Below, piece by piece: positions 54,163 to 63,111 of a stretch of DNA of 64,000 bases. Origin of the DNA: Micromonospora sonchi. Its GTDB lineage: Bacteria > Actinomycetota > Actinomycetes > Mycobacteriales > Micromonosporaceae. The notes beneath the pieces are model-generated. The model was given only the letters and a program-made list of their open reading frames with translations. It was not told the DNA's origin and made no database searches. Numbering within the stretch: position 1 is the first letter of the stretch; every line of letters starts with the position of its first letter. Made by a program: the position numbers and the translations under genes. The stretch spans positions 62,001 through 126,000 of the forward strand of contig NZ_BMNB01000008.1 in NCBI RefSeq assembly GCF_014646235.1. Direction: 5' to 3'.

Positions 54163-55052
54163 GGGAGGAGCCTACGTTGCCCGGATCGGTGCGACCGTCC
54201 GGAACGCGCGAACAAGGACAGGGCGGCCGCAATCGGCAGGAGCACCACGACACCTCCGTCGGGCGTGGGTCCGGGCGGCGGGGCGACGCCACCGGTGGCC
54301 GCAGCCGGCGGAGCGACGCTGGCGAACGTTTCGGGCACCGGCAGCGAATGCCAGCGGTCGGACGGCCAGACCACCGCGAAGGCCCGCCCCACCACATTGT
54401 CGATGGGCACCGGGCCCTGACAACGCGCGTCCTGCGAAACCAACCGATGGTCGCCGAGCACGAATATCTGGCCGGGCGGGACGACGACCTCCTCGAACCG
54501 CCGCGACCGGCACTCCTGCGGGTTCGGTGGCAGGTCCAGCGGCGAGTCCCGCAGGACGTACGCCGACTCGTCCAGCGGCGTGCCGTTGACCAGCACCCGC
54601 CCCTGGTCGTCACAACAGCTCACCCGGTCGCCGGGCAGCGCGATGACCCGCTTGATGAAGTCCTTCTCGCCGGGACGGCTGACGCCGATCAGATCGCCGA
54701 TGGTGCGACCGAGCTTGTCGACGAAACCCGTCGGCGGTTGCGCGTCGACCTGTGGGACCCACTGGTCGGTGCCCCGGAAGACCACCACCTCGCCCCGCTG
54801 CGGGCCCCGCATGTTGTAGACGACCTTGTTGACCAGCACCCGGTCACCGACGAGCAGGGTGTCCTCCATCGACCCGGAGGGGATGAAGAACGCCTGGAGC
54901 AGGAAGGTGCGGATCAGCACGGCGAGACAGAAGGCCACGACGAGCAGCAGTGGCAACTCCTGCCAGAGCGGCATCTGCCGCTTGCTCCGACGGGTGCGCC
55001 GCCGCCACGGGTCGACCGCACCGCTGTCGTCAAGCGTCCTCACCACGCCCAC
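54159..55052 (-). CDS. lepB: Signal peptidase I (first tandem copy, with C-terminal helix)
   Basis: 297 aa. Helix LPLLLVVAFCLAVLIRTFLLQAFF, catalytic Ser in PSGSMEDTL near residue 60, Lys in EKDFIKRVIALPGD near residue 131, and GDHRLVSQDAR near 199. It is longer than its neighbour, with an extra Ala/Pro/Gly segment and a C-terminal hydrophobic stretch (GVVVLLPIAAALSLFA) that may add a second membrane anchor. GTG at 55052. First of the coupled pair, downstream of rplS. Confidence 0.95.
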   Translation of the reverse strand: MGVVRTLDDSGAVDPWRRRTRRSKRQMPLWQELPLLLVVAFCLAVLIRTFLLQAFFIPSGSMEDTLLVGDRVLVNKVVYNMRGPQRGEVVVFRGTDQWVPQVDAQPPTGFVDKLGRTIGDLIGVSRPGEKDFIKRVIALPGDRVSCCDDQGRVLVNGTPLDESAYVLRDSPLDLPPNPQECRSRRFEEVVVPPGQIFVLGDHRLVSQDARCQGPVPIDNVVGRAFAVVWPSDRWHSLPVPETFASVAPPAAATGGVAPPPGPTPDGGVVVLLPIAAALSLFARSGRSHRSGQRRLLP

Positions 55053-55072
55053 TCCCCGGTCCGCAGAAACAA

Positions 55073-55112
55073 CTACCGCCCGGCAGTCTCGTCGAGACTC
55101 CCCGGGCGGTAG
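55073..55112 (-). terminator. Hairpin between rplS and the signal peptidases
   Basis: CTACCGCCCGG with AGTCTC-GTC-GAGACT inside and the matching CCGGGCGGTAG: a long near-perfect stem. It lies downstream of rplS on the minus strand and upstream of lepB, so may terminate or attenuate. Confidence 0.7.
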
Positions 55113-55230
55113 TGGAGGTCACCCGCCACGTCAGGCGGGTCACCGCCCGCGCTGCGCCCGTACGACCAGGGTAGTGCGATCTGGCCAGTACGACATACGC
55201 GCAGCCCAGGCGATGTGGCGCAGAGCGAGG

Positions 55231-55587
55231 TCAGCTCGGCTGCTTCTCGCGCAACTCCTTGATCTTGGCCTTCTTGCCCCGCAGCTCACGCAGGTAGTAG
55301 AGCTTGGCGCGACGGACGTCACCGCGGGTGACGATCTCGATCCGGTCGATCGCCGGGCTGTTGACCGGGTAGGTCCGCTCGACGCCGACGCCGAAGCTGA
55401 GCTTACGGACGGTGAAGGTCTCGCGCAGTCCGCCACCCTGACGGCGGATGACAACGCCCTGGAAGATCTGGACCCGGGACCGGGCACCCTCGACGACCCG
55501 GGCGTGCACCTTGACGGTGTCACCGGCGCGGAAGATGGGCAGGTCGGTGCGCTTCGACTGGGCGTCAAGGGCGTCCAGGATGTTCAT
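55231..55587 (-). CDS. rplS: 50S ribosomal protein L19
   Basis: 118 aa. [34 protein letters not shown] is the L19 start, with [37 protein letters not shown] in the middle. ATG at 55587 chosen by this N-terminus; a frame upstream is unrelated. Follows trmD. Confidence 0.97.
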   Translation of the reverse strand: MNILDALDAQSKRTDLPIFRAGDTVKVHARVVEGARSRVQIFQGVVIRRQGGGLRETFTVRKLSFGVGVERTYPVNSPAIDRIEIVTRGDVRRAKLYYLRELRGKKAKIKELREKQPS

Positions 55588-55732
55588 CGCTGTGTCCTCG
55601 TGAGGCTCACGGCGCACCGTCAATCGGCGCGCGGATGGGTGATACTGATCCCCGGGTGGTGGCCGGCGGTGAACCGACCCCGGTCAGGGATCCTCGCAGC
55701 CGCCCACGGCGTGCACGACTGCGGCAACCCCT

Positions 55733-56506
55733 CTACTCTGCCACATCCGCCCCGGGCACCTGAAACCCGGCCCGCTCCAGCGCCGTCACGTCCCGTTTGT
55801 CCAAGCTCTGCGGGTCGAGCGCGGCCAGCAGGTCGGGCCGGCGCTGGCCGGTCCGGGTCAACGCCTGGTCCCGGCGCCAGCGGGCGATCCGGCCGTGGTC
55901 GCCGGAGCGGAGCACGTCGGGCACGTCCAGCCCGCGCCAGGTCGCCGGCTTGGTGTACATCGGCGCCTCCAGCAGCCCGTGCGCGTGCGACTCCTCCTCC
56001 AGCGAGCCGGCGTTGCCGAGCACACCGGGCAGCAGCCGGGTCACCGCCTCCAGGATCACCAGCACCGCCACCTCGCCGCCGAAGAGCACGTAGTCGCCGA
56101 GACTGACCTCGGTCACCGGCATCCGCGTCGCGGCGTGATCGAGCACCCGCTGGTCGATGCCCTCGTACCGGCCGCAGGCGAAGAGCAGGTGCGGCTCGGC
56201 GGCCAGTTCGTACGCCAGCGCCTGGGTGAACGGCACGCCGGCCGGGGACGGCACCAGCAGCCGGGGCGGCGTCAGCTCCGGTGGGGCCAGGGCGTCCAGC
56301 GCCTCGCCCCACGGCTCGGGCCGCATCACCATGCCGGGCCCACCGCCGTAGGGGGTGTCGTCGACGGTGCGGTGCACGTCGTGGGTCCAGCTACGCAGAT
56401 CGTGTACGACCAGCCGCAGCGTGCCGTTGGCCCGGGCCTTGCCGATCAGCGACAGGTCCAGCGGGGCGAAGTACTCCGGAAAGATCGACACGATGTCGAC
56501 GCGCAT
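55733..56506 (-). CDS. trmD: tRNA (guanine37-N1)-methyltransferase
   Basis: 257 aa. Makes m1G37 in t[31 protein letters not shown] start, [19 protein letters not shown] near 50, then the SAM-knot signature [13 protein letters not shown] near 110 and [21 protein letters not shown] near 135. ATG at 56506. Between rimM and rplS in the standard operon. Confidence 0.97.
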   Translation of the reverse strand: MRVDIVSIFPEYFAPLDLSLIGKARANGTLRLVVHDLRSWTHDVHRTVDDTPYGGGPGMVMRPEPWGEALDALAPPELTPPRLLVPSPAGVPFTQALAYELAAEPHLLFACGRYEGIDQRVLDHAATRMPVTEVSLGDYVLFGGEVAVLVILEAVTRLLPGVLGNAGSLEEESHAHGLLEAPMYTKPATWRGLDVPDVLRSGDHGRIARWRRDQALTRTGQRRPDLLAALDPQSLDKRDVTALERAGFQVPGADVAE

Positions 56507-56524
56507 GAGGGGCTGCTCCGCGGA

Positions 56525-57109
56525 TCAGAGGTCGAGCAGGCCACCGGGCGGGTCGACCACCACCCGGCCACCGGCGAGATCGACCTCGGGGACGATCGCC
56601 TTGACGAACGGGATCAGCGCGGTGCGGCCCTCGGGACGACGCAACACCAGCAGGTCGGAGGCGGGGGCGTGATCGATCCGGGCCACCTCGCCGAGGCGTT
56701 CGCCCTCCGTGGTGACCACGGCCAGCCCGACCAGCTGGTGATCGTGGAACTCCTCCGGATCCTCCGGCGGAGCCACGTCGGCGCTGTCCACCGCGAGCAG
56801 GGTGCCACGCAGCGCCTCCGCGACGTCGCGGTCCAGCACCCCCTCGAAGACGACCAGCATCCGCCCCTGGTGCCGGCGGGCGACCTCCACGGTCAGCTCG
56901 TCGGGCACCTGGAACGGCACGCCAGGACCGGCAGGTGCACCGGAACCGGCGGCCGGAGGCGGTGCGCCGCGCCCGGCGTTCGCCCCCGGCATGGTGCGCA
57001 ACACCATGCCGGGAGCGAACCGCGTCTCGGGTTCGTCGGTACGCACCTCCACGGTGACCTCACCGCGGATGCCGTGCGGCTTGCCGATCCGGCCGACGAT
57101 GAGCAGCAT
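56525..57109 (-). CDS. rimM: Ribosome maturation factor RimM
   Basis: 194 aa. Assists 30S maturation together with S19. MLLIVGRIGKPHGIRGEVTVEVRTDEPETRF at the N-terminus and a PRC-barrel region with FHDHQLVGLAVVTTEGERLGEVARIDHAPASDLLVL near residue 120. A Gly/Pro/Ala-rich insert at about 43-65 is longer than usual. ATG at 57109 shares its A with the KH gene stop (TGATG). Confidence 0.96.
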   Translation of the reverse strand: MLLIVGRIGKPHGIRGEVTVEVRTDEPETRFAPGMVLRTMPGANAGRGAPPPAAGSGAPAGPGVPFQVPDELTVEVARRHQGRMLVVFEGVLDRDVAEALRGTLLAVDSADVAPPEDPEEFHDHQLVGLAVVTTEGERLGEVARIDHAPASDLLVLRRPEGRTALIPFVKAIVPEVDLAGGRVVVDPPGGLLDL

Positions 57110-57342
57110 CAGTACGCGTCGACGATGTCGACGCGTACGCCGCGCCCACCGATGGAGCCGATCACCTGGCGCAGCGCCTTGGCGGTCCGGCCGGACCGCC
57201 CGATCACGGTGCCCAGGTCCTCGGGGTGCACGCGGACCTCGAGCCGCTTGCCCCGCCGGGAGTCGACCATCCGGACGCGTACGTCCTCGGGGTGATCGAC
57301 GATCCCCTTGACCAGGTGCTCCAACGCCGGCCGCAGCGCCAT
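57109..57342 (-). CDS. KH-domain RNA-binding protein (KhpA/YlqC family)
   Basis: 77 aa. Carries the KH motif: LVKGIVDHPEDVRVR, then VHPEDLGTVIGRSGRTAKALRQVIGS with the GxxG loop as GRSG. Binds RNA and is always found between rpsP and rimM in actinobacteria. ATG at 57342. Confidence 0.95.
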   Translation of the reverse strand: MALRPALEHLVKGIVDHPEDVRVRMVDSRRGKRLEVRVHPEDLGTVIGRSGRTAKALRQVIGSIGGRGVRVDIVDAY

Positions 57343-57343
57343 G

Positions 57344-57961
57344 TCAGGCCTGCTCGCCGGAGTCCGCGGCCGGCGCCTCGGCCTTCGGTGCCTCGGCCTT
57401 CGGCTCCTCGGCCTTCGGTGCCTCAGCCTTCGGTGCCTCGGTCTTCGGTGCCTCGGTCTTCGGCGCCTCAGCCTTCGGTGCCTCGGTCTTCGGTGCCTCG
57501 GTCTTCGGCGCCTCAGCCTTCGGTGCCTCGGTCTTCGGCGCCTCAGCCTTCGGTGCCTCGGTCTTCGGCGCCTCAGCCTTGGCGGCCTTCTTCGCCGGCT
57601 TGGCCGGGGTGTCGGCCACGCCCGCGGCGGCCTTCGCCTCGGCCTCGTAGGCGGCCGTGCGGTCGGCCCGCTCGGGCGCCACCTTCAGCGGCGGCGGAGC
57701 CGGCAGGCCCTTGTACTTCTGCCAGTCACCGGTCAGCTCCAGCAGCCGCTGCACCGCCTCGCTCGGCTGGGCCCCGACGGACAGCCAGTACTGGACCCGC
57801 TCCGACTTGACCTCGATCACCGAAGGGTCTTCCTTCGGCTGGTAGATCCCGACGAACTCGATCGCCCGGCCGTCGCGCTTGGTACGCGAGTCGGCGACGA
57901 CGATGCGGTACTGCGGGTTGCGGATCTTGCCCATCCGCAGGAGCCGGATCTTTACGGCCAC
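57344..57961 (-). CDS. rpsP: 30S ribosomal protein S16 with long repeat tail
   Basis: 205 aa, where S16 itself is about 90. Ribosomal domain [42 protein letters not shown], ending near residue 90; then a linker and an Ala/Pro/Glu/Lys tail of 14 EAPK(T/A)-type pentapeptides from about residue 129 to 198. GTG at 57961. Tails occur in actinobacterial S16, but the size here is large. Confidence 0.96.
   Translation of the reverse strand: MAVKIRLLRMGKIRNPQYRIVVADSRTKRDGRAIEFVGIYQPKEDPSVIEVKSERVQYWLSVGAQPSEAVQRLLELTGDWQKYKGLPAPPPLKVAPERADRTAAYEAEAKAAAGVADTPAKPAKKAAKAEAPKTEAPKAEAPKTEAPKAEAPKTEAPKTEAPKAEAPKTEAPKTEAPKAEAPKAEEPKAEAPKAEAPAADSGEQA
57368..57577 (-). repeat. Fourteen tandem 15-bp repeats in rpsP
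   Basis: Fourteen in-frame units encoding (A/T)EAPK, with one AEEPK and a final AEAPA. DNA units are nearly identical, so copy number may change by slippage. Confidence 0.92.
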
Positions 57962-58208
57962 GTTTGTTTCGCTCCTGTTGCGATCTCACCGGCCCGACAC
58001 GGGCGGTGTGCATGGGTGAGCGTCAACCGGCACAGTGGGGTTGGGCCGGAGAGCACTCGGGTGGACTGGCGACGTGCCCGGGTTAGAGGGCGCCGGGCAC
58101 ACGCCGGATACCAGCGAGCCATTCTGCCAGATCGGCCGGGGATCTCTCACACCGGACCGGCGCGGTTCACCCGACGTGTTCAAAAGGTGAGCACGAACAC
58201 ACCCGACT

Positions 58209-58856
58209 TCAGCGTACGGGTGGACGGTCCCAGCCCTCCGGCAGCCGCTCGGGCGTGATCCACTCCGCTGGTGGGACGAACTCGCACCAGGTGCCGTCGA
58301 ACGGGAACTCGCCGGCCTCCACGAGGGCGACCACCCGCTTGCCCTCCGCCCACACGGCGGCCTCGTCGGCCACCCAGTAGTGCTCCGGGAAGGCCAGCCG
58401 CTCGGCGAACTCATCCTCGTCCTTCCACACCCAGCTGCGGTCCTGCCGCACCCACACGTCGAGATCCTGATCCACCATGTCGACCCCGGCCAGCGCGCCG
58501 TCGTCCCACCGGACGCCGGGCTCCTCCAGGTTGACGTACCAGCCGGCGAAGCGCCCCCGCGCGTCCCGGAACCACCAGACGGAATGGGCCGCGTCGGCGG
58601 GCAGGAACTTCAGCAACGGCGGCCCGTGCCACCGGCCCTCCGCGAGGCGGTAGGTCGACGTGATCCACTCGCTGAACGGAACGGCGCGCATGCCCAACCC
58701 GGTCTCGGTCACCTCGCTGGCCACCGGTGACCCCTCGGCCACCCAGAGCAGCAGGCCGCGCTCGTCGTCGCTGACCACCCGGGCCGGTCGGACCCAACCG
58801 ATGCGTCCCCGCCGCACGTTGCGGTGCACGACCAACCGGCCCGGCTCGAATCTCAC
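58209..58856 (-). CDS. DUF402-domain protein
   Basis: 215 aa. DUF402/FomD-like nucleotide-hydrolase fold: WYVNLEEPGVRWDDGALAGVDMVDQDLDVWVRQDRSWVWKDEDEFAERL near residues 105-155, holding the acidic cluster of the family (VDMVDQDLDV). Substrate not known; relatives hydrolyse nucleoside di- or triphosphates. GTG at 58856. Downstream there are 247 bp of non-coding sequence to rpsP (57962-58208), with no feature I can name. Confidence 0.9.
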   Translation of the reverse strand: MRFEPGRLVVHRNVRRGRIGWVRPARVVSDDERGLLLWVAEGSPVASEVTETGLGMRAVPFSEWITSTYRLAEGRWHGPPLLKFLPADAAHSVWWFRDARGRFAGWYVNLEEPGVRWDDGALAGVDMVDQDLDVWVRQDRSWVWKDEDEFAERLAFPEHYWVADEAAVWAEGKRVVALVEAGEFPFDGTWCEFVPPAEWITPERLPEGWDRPPVR

Positions 58857-58918
58857 GCACCGACCCTACCGGCCGCCCGCGAGCACCCGGCTCCGCGACG
58901 TCGGGGCCGGCAGCGAGG

Positions 58919-58973
58919 TGTTAAGAAGGGGCCCCTCCTCTACCGGAGGCGTTAAGAAGGGGCCCTCCCTTGC
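58919..58973. repeat. Paired GGGCCC palindrome repeat, copy D (inverted)
   Basis: On the plus strand: TGTTAAGAAGGGGCCCCTCC, then TCTACCGGAGGC, then GTTAAGAAGGGGCCCTCCC. Read on the minus strand it matches copies A to C. It ends 3 bp before the proS stop (58977). Confidence 0.88.
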
Positions 58974-58976
58974 ATC

Positions 58977-60392
58977 TCAGTAGGCGCGGGCGAGGATGGC
59001 GGTGAGGTCGGGCTCGTCCTCGGTGTCGGGGACCGAACCGTCGGCGCGCACCAGGCAGCGGACGGTGACGCCCTGGCCGTTGGCCTTCGCCTCGCCCTCG
59101 ACGCCGACCGCCGACCAGGGCACCCGGGCCCAGCCGGTGGCCGCCGCCTCGATCGCCTCGTCCAGGGTCGCCACGTCGACCGTGTGCGACTGGCGGAAGG
59201 CGAGCGCCTGGTCGTGCAGGGCCCGCTGGTCGGCGTCCAGGGCGGCGAGCACCGCGCCCACCACGTCGGCCACCGGCGTGGGGGCCTTCGAGCCGTCGGT
59301 ACGCCGAACCACGACCGCGTTGCCGGTGGCCAGGTCGCGGGGGCCGACCTCGACGCGTACCGGGTAGCCGCGCAGCTCGGCGTCGACGGCCCGGCGGCCG
59401 AACGGGGTGTCGGTGCGGTCGTCGAGCGCGACCCGGACCCCGGCGTCGCGCAGCGCGTCGCAAAGCTTTTTCGCCGCCTCCGCAGGGCCGCCAGGGCCCT
59501 CGCCGTCCTTGACCACCATGACGTACGCCTGCACCGGCGCCAACTGCGGCGGCACCCGCAGCCCGTTGTCGTCGCCGTGGCACATGATCAGGCCGCCGAG
59601 CATCCGGGTCGAGGTGCCCCAGGAGGTGGTCCAGGCGTGCTCCCGGCCGCCCTCAGCCGAGGAGTAGCTGATGTCGAACGCCTTGGCGAAGTTCTGCCCC
59701 AGCTCGTGGCTGGTGCCCAGTTGCAGCGCCTTGCCGTCGCCCATCATGCCTTCGCAGGTGTAGGTGGCGGTGGCCCCGGCGAAACGCTCCCGGGCGGTCT
59801 TCAGTCCGACCACCACCGGGATGCCGAGCACGCTCACCATCAGGTCCTCGTACGCCTCGTGCAGGATCTTGCGGGCGTAGGCGCGGGCGTCTTCCCGGGT
59901 GGCGTGCGCGGTGTGCCCCTCCTGCCAGAGGAACTCGCTGGTGCGCAGGAAGACCCGGGGGCGCAGCTCCCAGCGGACCACGTTGGCCCACTGGTTGAGC
60001 AGCAGCGGCAGGTCGCGGTACGAGTCGATCCACTTGGCCATGAACTCGCCGATGACCGTCTCGCTGGTGGGGCGTACCACCACCGGCTCGGCGAGCTGCT
60101 TGCCGCCGCCGTGGGTGACCACCGCCAGCTCCGGCGAGAAGCCCTCGACGTGCTCGGCCTCACGCTTGAGGTAGCTCTCCGGGATGAACAGCGGGAAGTA
60201 CGCGTTCTCCGCGCCGGCCGCCTTGATCCGGGAGTCCATCTCGGCCTGCATCCGCTCCCAGATGGCGTAGCCGGCCGGTCGGATCACCATGGTCCCGCGC
60301 ACCGGCCCGTTGTCGGCCAGCTTCGCCTTGGCGATCAGATCCTGGTACCACCGGGGGAAGTCCTCCGCCCGCGGAGTGAGCACACGCGCCAT
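58977..60392 (-). CDS. proS: Prolyl-tRNA synthetase, short archaeal/eukaryal-like type
   Basis: 471 aa class II synthetase. Motif 2-type WELRPRVFLRTSEFLWQEGHTAHAT near 143, VRPTSETVIGEF near 107, motif 3-like GLIMCHGDDNGLRVPPQLAPVQ near residue 265, then an anticodon domain and an end AILARAY. At 471 residues it lacks the long editing insertion of the bacterial-type enzyme, so it belongs to the shorter group. ATG at 60392 was chosen because the N-terminus MARVLTPRAEDFPRWYQD is the family start. Confidence 0.94.
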   Translation of the reverse strand: MARVLTPRAEDFPRWYQDLIAKAKLADNGPVRGTMVIRPAGYAIWERMQAEMDSRIKAAGAENAYFPLFIPESYLKREAEHVEGFSPELAVVTHGGGKQLAEPVVVRPTSETVIGEFMAKWIDSYRDLPLLLNQWANVVRWELRPRVFLRTSEFLWQEGHTAHATREDARAYARKILHEAYEDLMVSVLGIPVVVGLKTARERFAGATATYTCEGMMGDGKALQLGTSHELGQNFAKAFDISYSSAEGGREHAWTTSWGTSTRMLGGLIMCHGDDNGLRVPPQLAPVQAYVMVVKDGEGPGGPAEAAKKLCDALRDAGVRVALDDRTDTPFGRRAVDAELRGYPVRVEVGPRDLATGNAVVVRRTDGSKAPTPVADVVGAVLAALDADQRALHDQALAFRQSHTVDVATLDEAIEAAATGWARVPWSAVGVEGEAKANGQGVTVRCLVRADGSVPDTEDEPDLTAILARAY

Positions 60393-60481
60393 GACCGCAC
60401 ATCCTATGCCTCCCTCTCCCCCACCCCTCCTCCCACCCCGCACTCCCTCCCCTGCCCACCCCACCCACCGGCCCACCGCGC

Positions 60482-60551
60482 CGATCTTGCAGTTTCGGTC
60501 GCCGAAAAGATACCTGTGGGGTGATTTGCGGCGACGAAAAGTGCAAGATCG
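60482..60551. repeat. GATCTTGCA hairpin repeat
   Basis: Arms CGATCTTGCAGTTTCGGTCGC (plus strand 60482) and its near complement ending GTGCAAGATCG (60551), with four or so mismatches. Related to the element at 18508-18577. Located in the 208-bp gap between proS and the amidohydrolase. Confidence 0.75.
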
Positions 60552-60600
60552 CGGGGGTGGGCAGCGGGCGGGGCGGAGGGCCAGCTCGACGTGCGCCGGG

Positions 60601-61680
60601 TCAGCGGATGAGCCGTCCGCGCAGGACGATGCGGGCCGGCTCGCGGACCACCCGCAGATCCCGGCGCGGGTCGTCGGAGTAGACGACGAGGTCGGCCAGG
60701 CCACCCTCGGTCAGAGCGGGGAAACCCAGCCACTCTCGGGCGCGCCAGGAGGCGGCGGCGAGGACGTCCGTCCGGGACATGCCGGCCTTCTCGTGCAGCA
60801 GGAGCATCTCCTCGGCGGCAAGGCCGTGGTCGATGCCGCCGCCGGCGTCCGTCCCGACGAAGATGGGCACCCCGGCCTCGTACGCGGCCCGCACCACCTC
60901 GGGGAAGCGGTCCCGCAGGGCAAGCATGTGGTCGGCGTACCCGGGGAACTTGGGTCGGGCCTGGTCGGCGATGCCGCCGAAGGTACGGATGTTGATCATC
61001 GTGGGGATCAGGGCGGTGCCCTGCCGGGCCATCAGGTCGATCAGGTCCAGGCTCAACCCGGTGCCGTGCTCGACCGAGTCCACCCCGGCCCGCACCATGA
61101 TCTCCACGGCCGACTCGCTGAAGGTGTGCACGGCGGCGCGTACCCCGGCGGCGTGTGCGGCGGCCACGGCGGCGGTCATCGTGTCGGCGTCCCAGGCCGG
61201 CGCCAGGTCACCGGCGCCCCGGTCGATCCAGTCCCCGACCAGCTTGACCCAGCCGTTGCCGGCGGCGGCCTGCTCCGCCACGGTCGCCGCCACCTCGGCC
61301 GCGCCGACCTCCACGCCGATGTCGCGCAGGTACCGCTTCGGCGGCGCGACGTGCCGCCCGGCGCGGGCCAGCCGGGGCAGGTCCGGCTCGTCGTCCAGTT
61401 GGGGATACGGGTACGGCGAGCCGGCGTCCCGGATCGCGAGCACACCCGCGTCCCGGTCGGTACGGGCCAACTCGCGGGCCTGGTCCAGGGAGGTGATCGG
61501 GGCGCCACCCCGGGCGATGCCGATGTGGCAGTGCGCGTCCACCAGCCCGGGCAGGACGAACCCACGATCGGCGATCGTTTCCGCGCCGGGCACCGGGTCG
61601 AAGGTGATCCGGTCGCCGACCAGCCACAGGTCCCGGACCTCGTCGTCCGGCAGGAGCACACCGCGCACATGCAGAGCCAT
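60601..61680 (-). CDS. Amidohydrolase-family protein
   Basis: 359 aa metal-dependent hydrolase. GLVDAHCHIGIARGG near 46 carries the metal HxH motif, WVKLVGDWIDRG near 143 places the possible bridging Lys, AAVHTFSESAVEIMV near 184 and VEHGTGLSL near 204 are further ligand segments, and VGTDAGGGIDHG near 272 supplies the last Asp. Substrate unknown (imidazolonepropionase-like subgroup). ATG at 61680; a GTG two codons earlier is possible. TnpB lies 51 bp upstream. Confidence 0.9.
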   Translation of the reverse strand: MALHVRGVLLPDDEVRDLWLVGDRITFDPVPGAETIADRGFVLPGLVDAHCHIGIARGGAPITSLDQARELARTDRDAGVLAIRDAGSPYPYPQLDDEPDLPRLARAGRHVAPPKRYLRDIGVEVGAAEVAATVAEQAAAGNGWVKLVGDWIDRGAGDLAPAWDADTMTAAVAAAHAAGVRAAVHTFSESAVEIMVRAGVDSVEHGTGLSLDLIDLMARQGTALIPTMINIRTFGGIADQARPKFPGYADHMLALRDRFPEVVRAAYEAGVPIFVGTDAGGGIDHGLAAEEMLLLHEKAGMSRTDVLAAASWRAREWLGFPALTEGGLADLVVYSDDPRRDLRVVREPARIVLRGRLIR

Positions 61681-61731
61681 GCGCACAGTCCTACCCGATC
61701 ACTGCCGCCGTGCGCGAGGAGCCGTTACCTC

Positions 61732-63111
61732 TCAGTGCGCTCTGACGAGTGCGTGATTGGTAGTCCTGCCTTGCGGTGGGACGGTCCCGGTCTGATCCGC
61801 TGGTGCGGTGCCGGGTTGACGCTTCTCAGCCACCAGCCCGCCGGGGCGGGTCTTACGGTCAGCTCCACGTCCAGCCACCGGGCCACTCCCGGCGGAATCC
61901 ACTTGAGCCGCCAGAGCGGCGAGGTTACGCGCGGCGTTGAGATCCCGGTCGAGGATCAGGCCGCAGGTCGTGCAGGTGTAGGTGCGCTCGGACAGGGCCA
62001 GCTTGGCTTTCACCGCGCCACAGCCCGAGCAAGTCTTCGATGAAGGGAACCAGCGGTCGGCTGTCACGAGTCGGCCGCCGTTCCATTCAGTCTTGTACGC
62101 CAACTGCCGACGAACCTCGGCGAAACCGGCGTCGGCAATGTGCCGGGCCAACCTGCGGTTGCGCAGCATACCGGCCACATGCAGGTCTTCCACCACGATC
62201 GTGCCGTGCTCGCGGGCGAGCCGGGTGGTGAGCTTGTGCAGGCCGTCACGACGCAGATTGCTCACGCGGGCATGCGCGCGGCCCAGCCGAGCCGATGCCC
62301 GGACCCACCGCTGCGATGGACGCTGCCCGGTACGCCGGTCAGGGCCGATCTTCCGCGACACGGCACGACCGAGCCGGCGCAGCCGAGTCTGCGCGGCGCC
62401 CAGGTGGCGCGGGTTGTCCACCAGCTCGCCGGTGGACAACACCGCCAGATGTGTGATCCCGATGTCCACACCAACCACCGAGCCGGACCGCGCCGGCCGC
62501 TGTTGGGCGCGGTCGACCTCGACACAGAACGACACGTGCCACCGACCGCCATCGAGCCGGACGGTGGCGGACATGATCCGGGCGGTGCCGTTGTCGAGGC
62601 GGCGGGCCAACTTGCGCGCCGACTCGTGCAGCTTCAGCCGCCCCAACCGAGGCAACACCACATGCTTACGGTCCGGCTCGACATGGATCGCGCCGGTGGT
62701 AAACCGCACGCTCGGTATGGTGCGGCGGCGGGACTTGAACCGAGGAAACCCAACCGGGCGACCTTCTCGCTTGCCCGTGCGGGAGTCGGACCAGTTCTTC
62801 AACCCGCGGGCGAGAGCATCCAGGCCGGTGTTGAACGCCTCCTTGGAACACTCCCGCCACCACGGCGCCACCTCGCCCTTCGCCGCGTTCCACGCCTTAC
62901 GCAGCGCCGGCAGTGACCAGCCAACAGACGGAGTCAGCAACTCGTCCGCCACACCGTAGCTGCGTTCGGCCACGCGCTGGTCCATGACCGCCTTGACTCG
63001 GGCCAGCGCCCAGTTGTGCGCCACACGCGCCGCGCCCGCATGCGCCAATACCGCGCGTTCCTGCCCCGGCGTGAGGTCCAACGCGAACCGGTACGCCTGG
63101 ACCGCTTTCAC
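61732..63111 (-). CDS. tnpB: TnpB, RNA-guided nuclease of an IS200/IS605-type element
   Basis: 459 aa. N-terminal HTH_OrfB-like part (YRFALDLTPGQERAVLAHAGAARVAHNWAL), RuvC residues Asp in VGVDIGITHLAVL, Glu in IVVEDLHVAGM and Asp in DRDLNAARNLA, and a zinc ribbon CSGCG...CTTCG. All catalytic residues are present. No tnpA partner in the window, so it moves only with help. GTG at 63111. It interrupts the Uma2-like gene; ends are not defined. Confidence 0.93.
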   Translation of the reverse strand: MKAVQAYRFALDLTPGQERAVLAHAGAARVAHNWALARVKAVMDQRVAERSYGVADELLTPSVGWSLPALRKAWNAAKGEVAPWWRECSKEAFNTGLDALARGLKNWSDSRTGKREGRPVGFPRFKSRRRTIPSVRFTTGAIHVEPDRKHVVLPRLGRLKLHESARKLARRLDNGTARIMSATVRLDGGRWHVSFCVEVDRAQQRPARSGSVVGVDIGITHLAVLSTGELVDNPRHLGAAQTRLRRLGRAVSRKIGPDRRTGQRPSQRWVRASARLGRAHARVSNLRRDGLHKLTTRLAREHGTIVVEDLHVAGMLRNRRLARHIADAGFAEVRRQLAYKTEWNGGRLVTADRWFPSSKTCSGCGAVKAKLALSERTYTCTTCGLILDRDLNAARNLAALAAQVDSAGSGPVAGRGADRKTRPGGLVAEKRQPGTAPADQTGTVPPQGRTTNHALVRAH

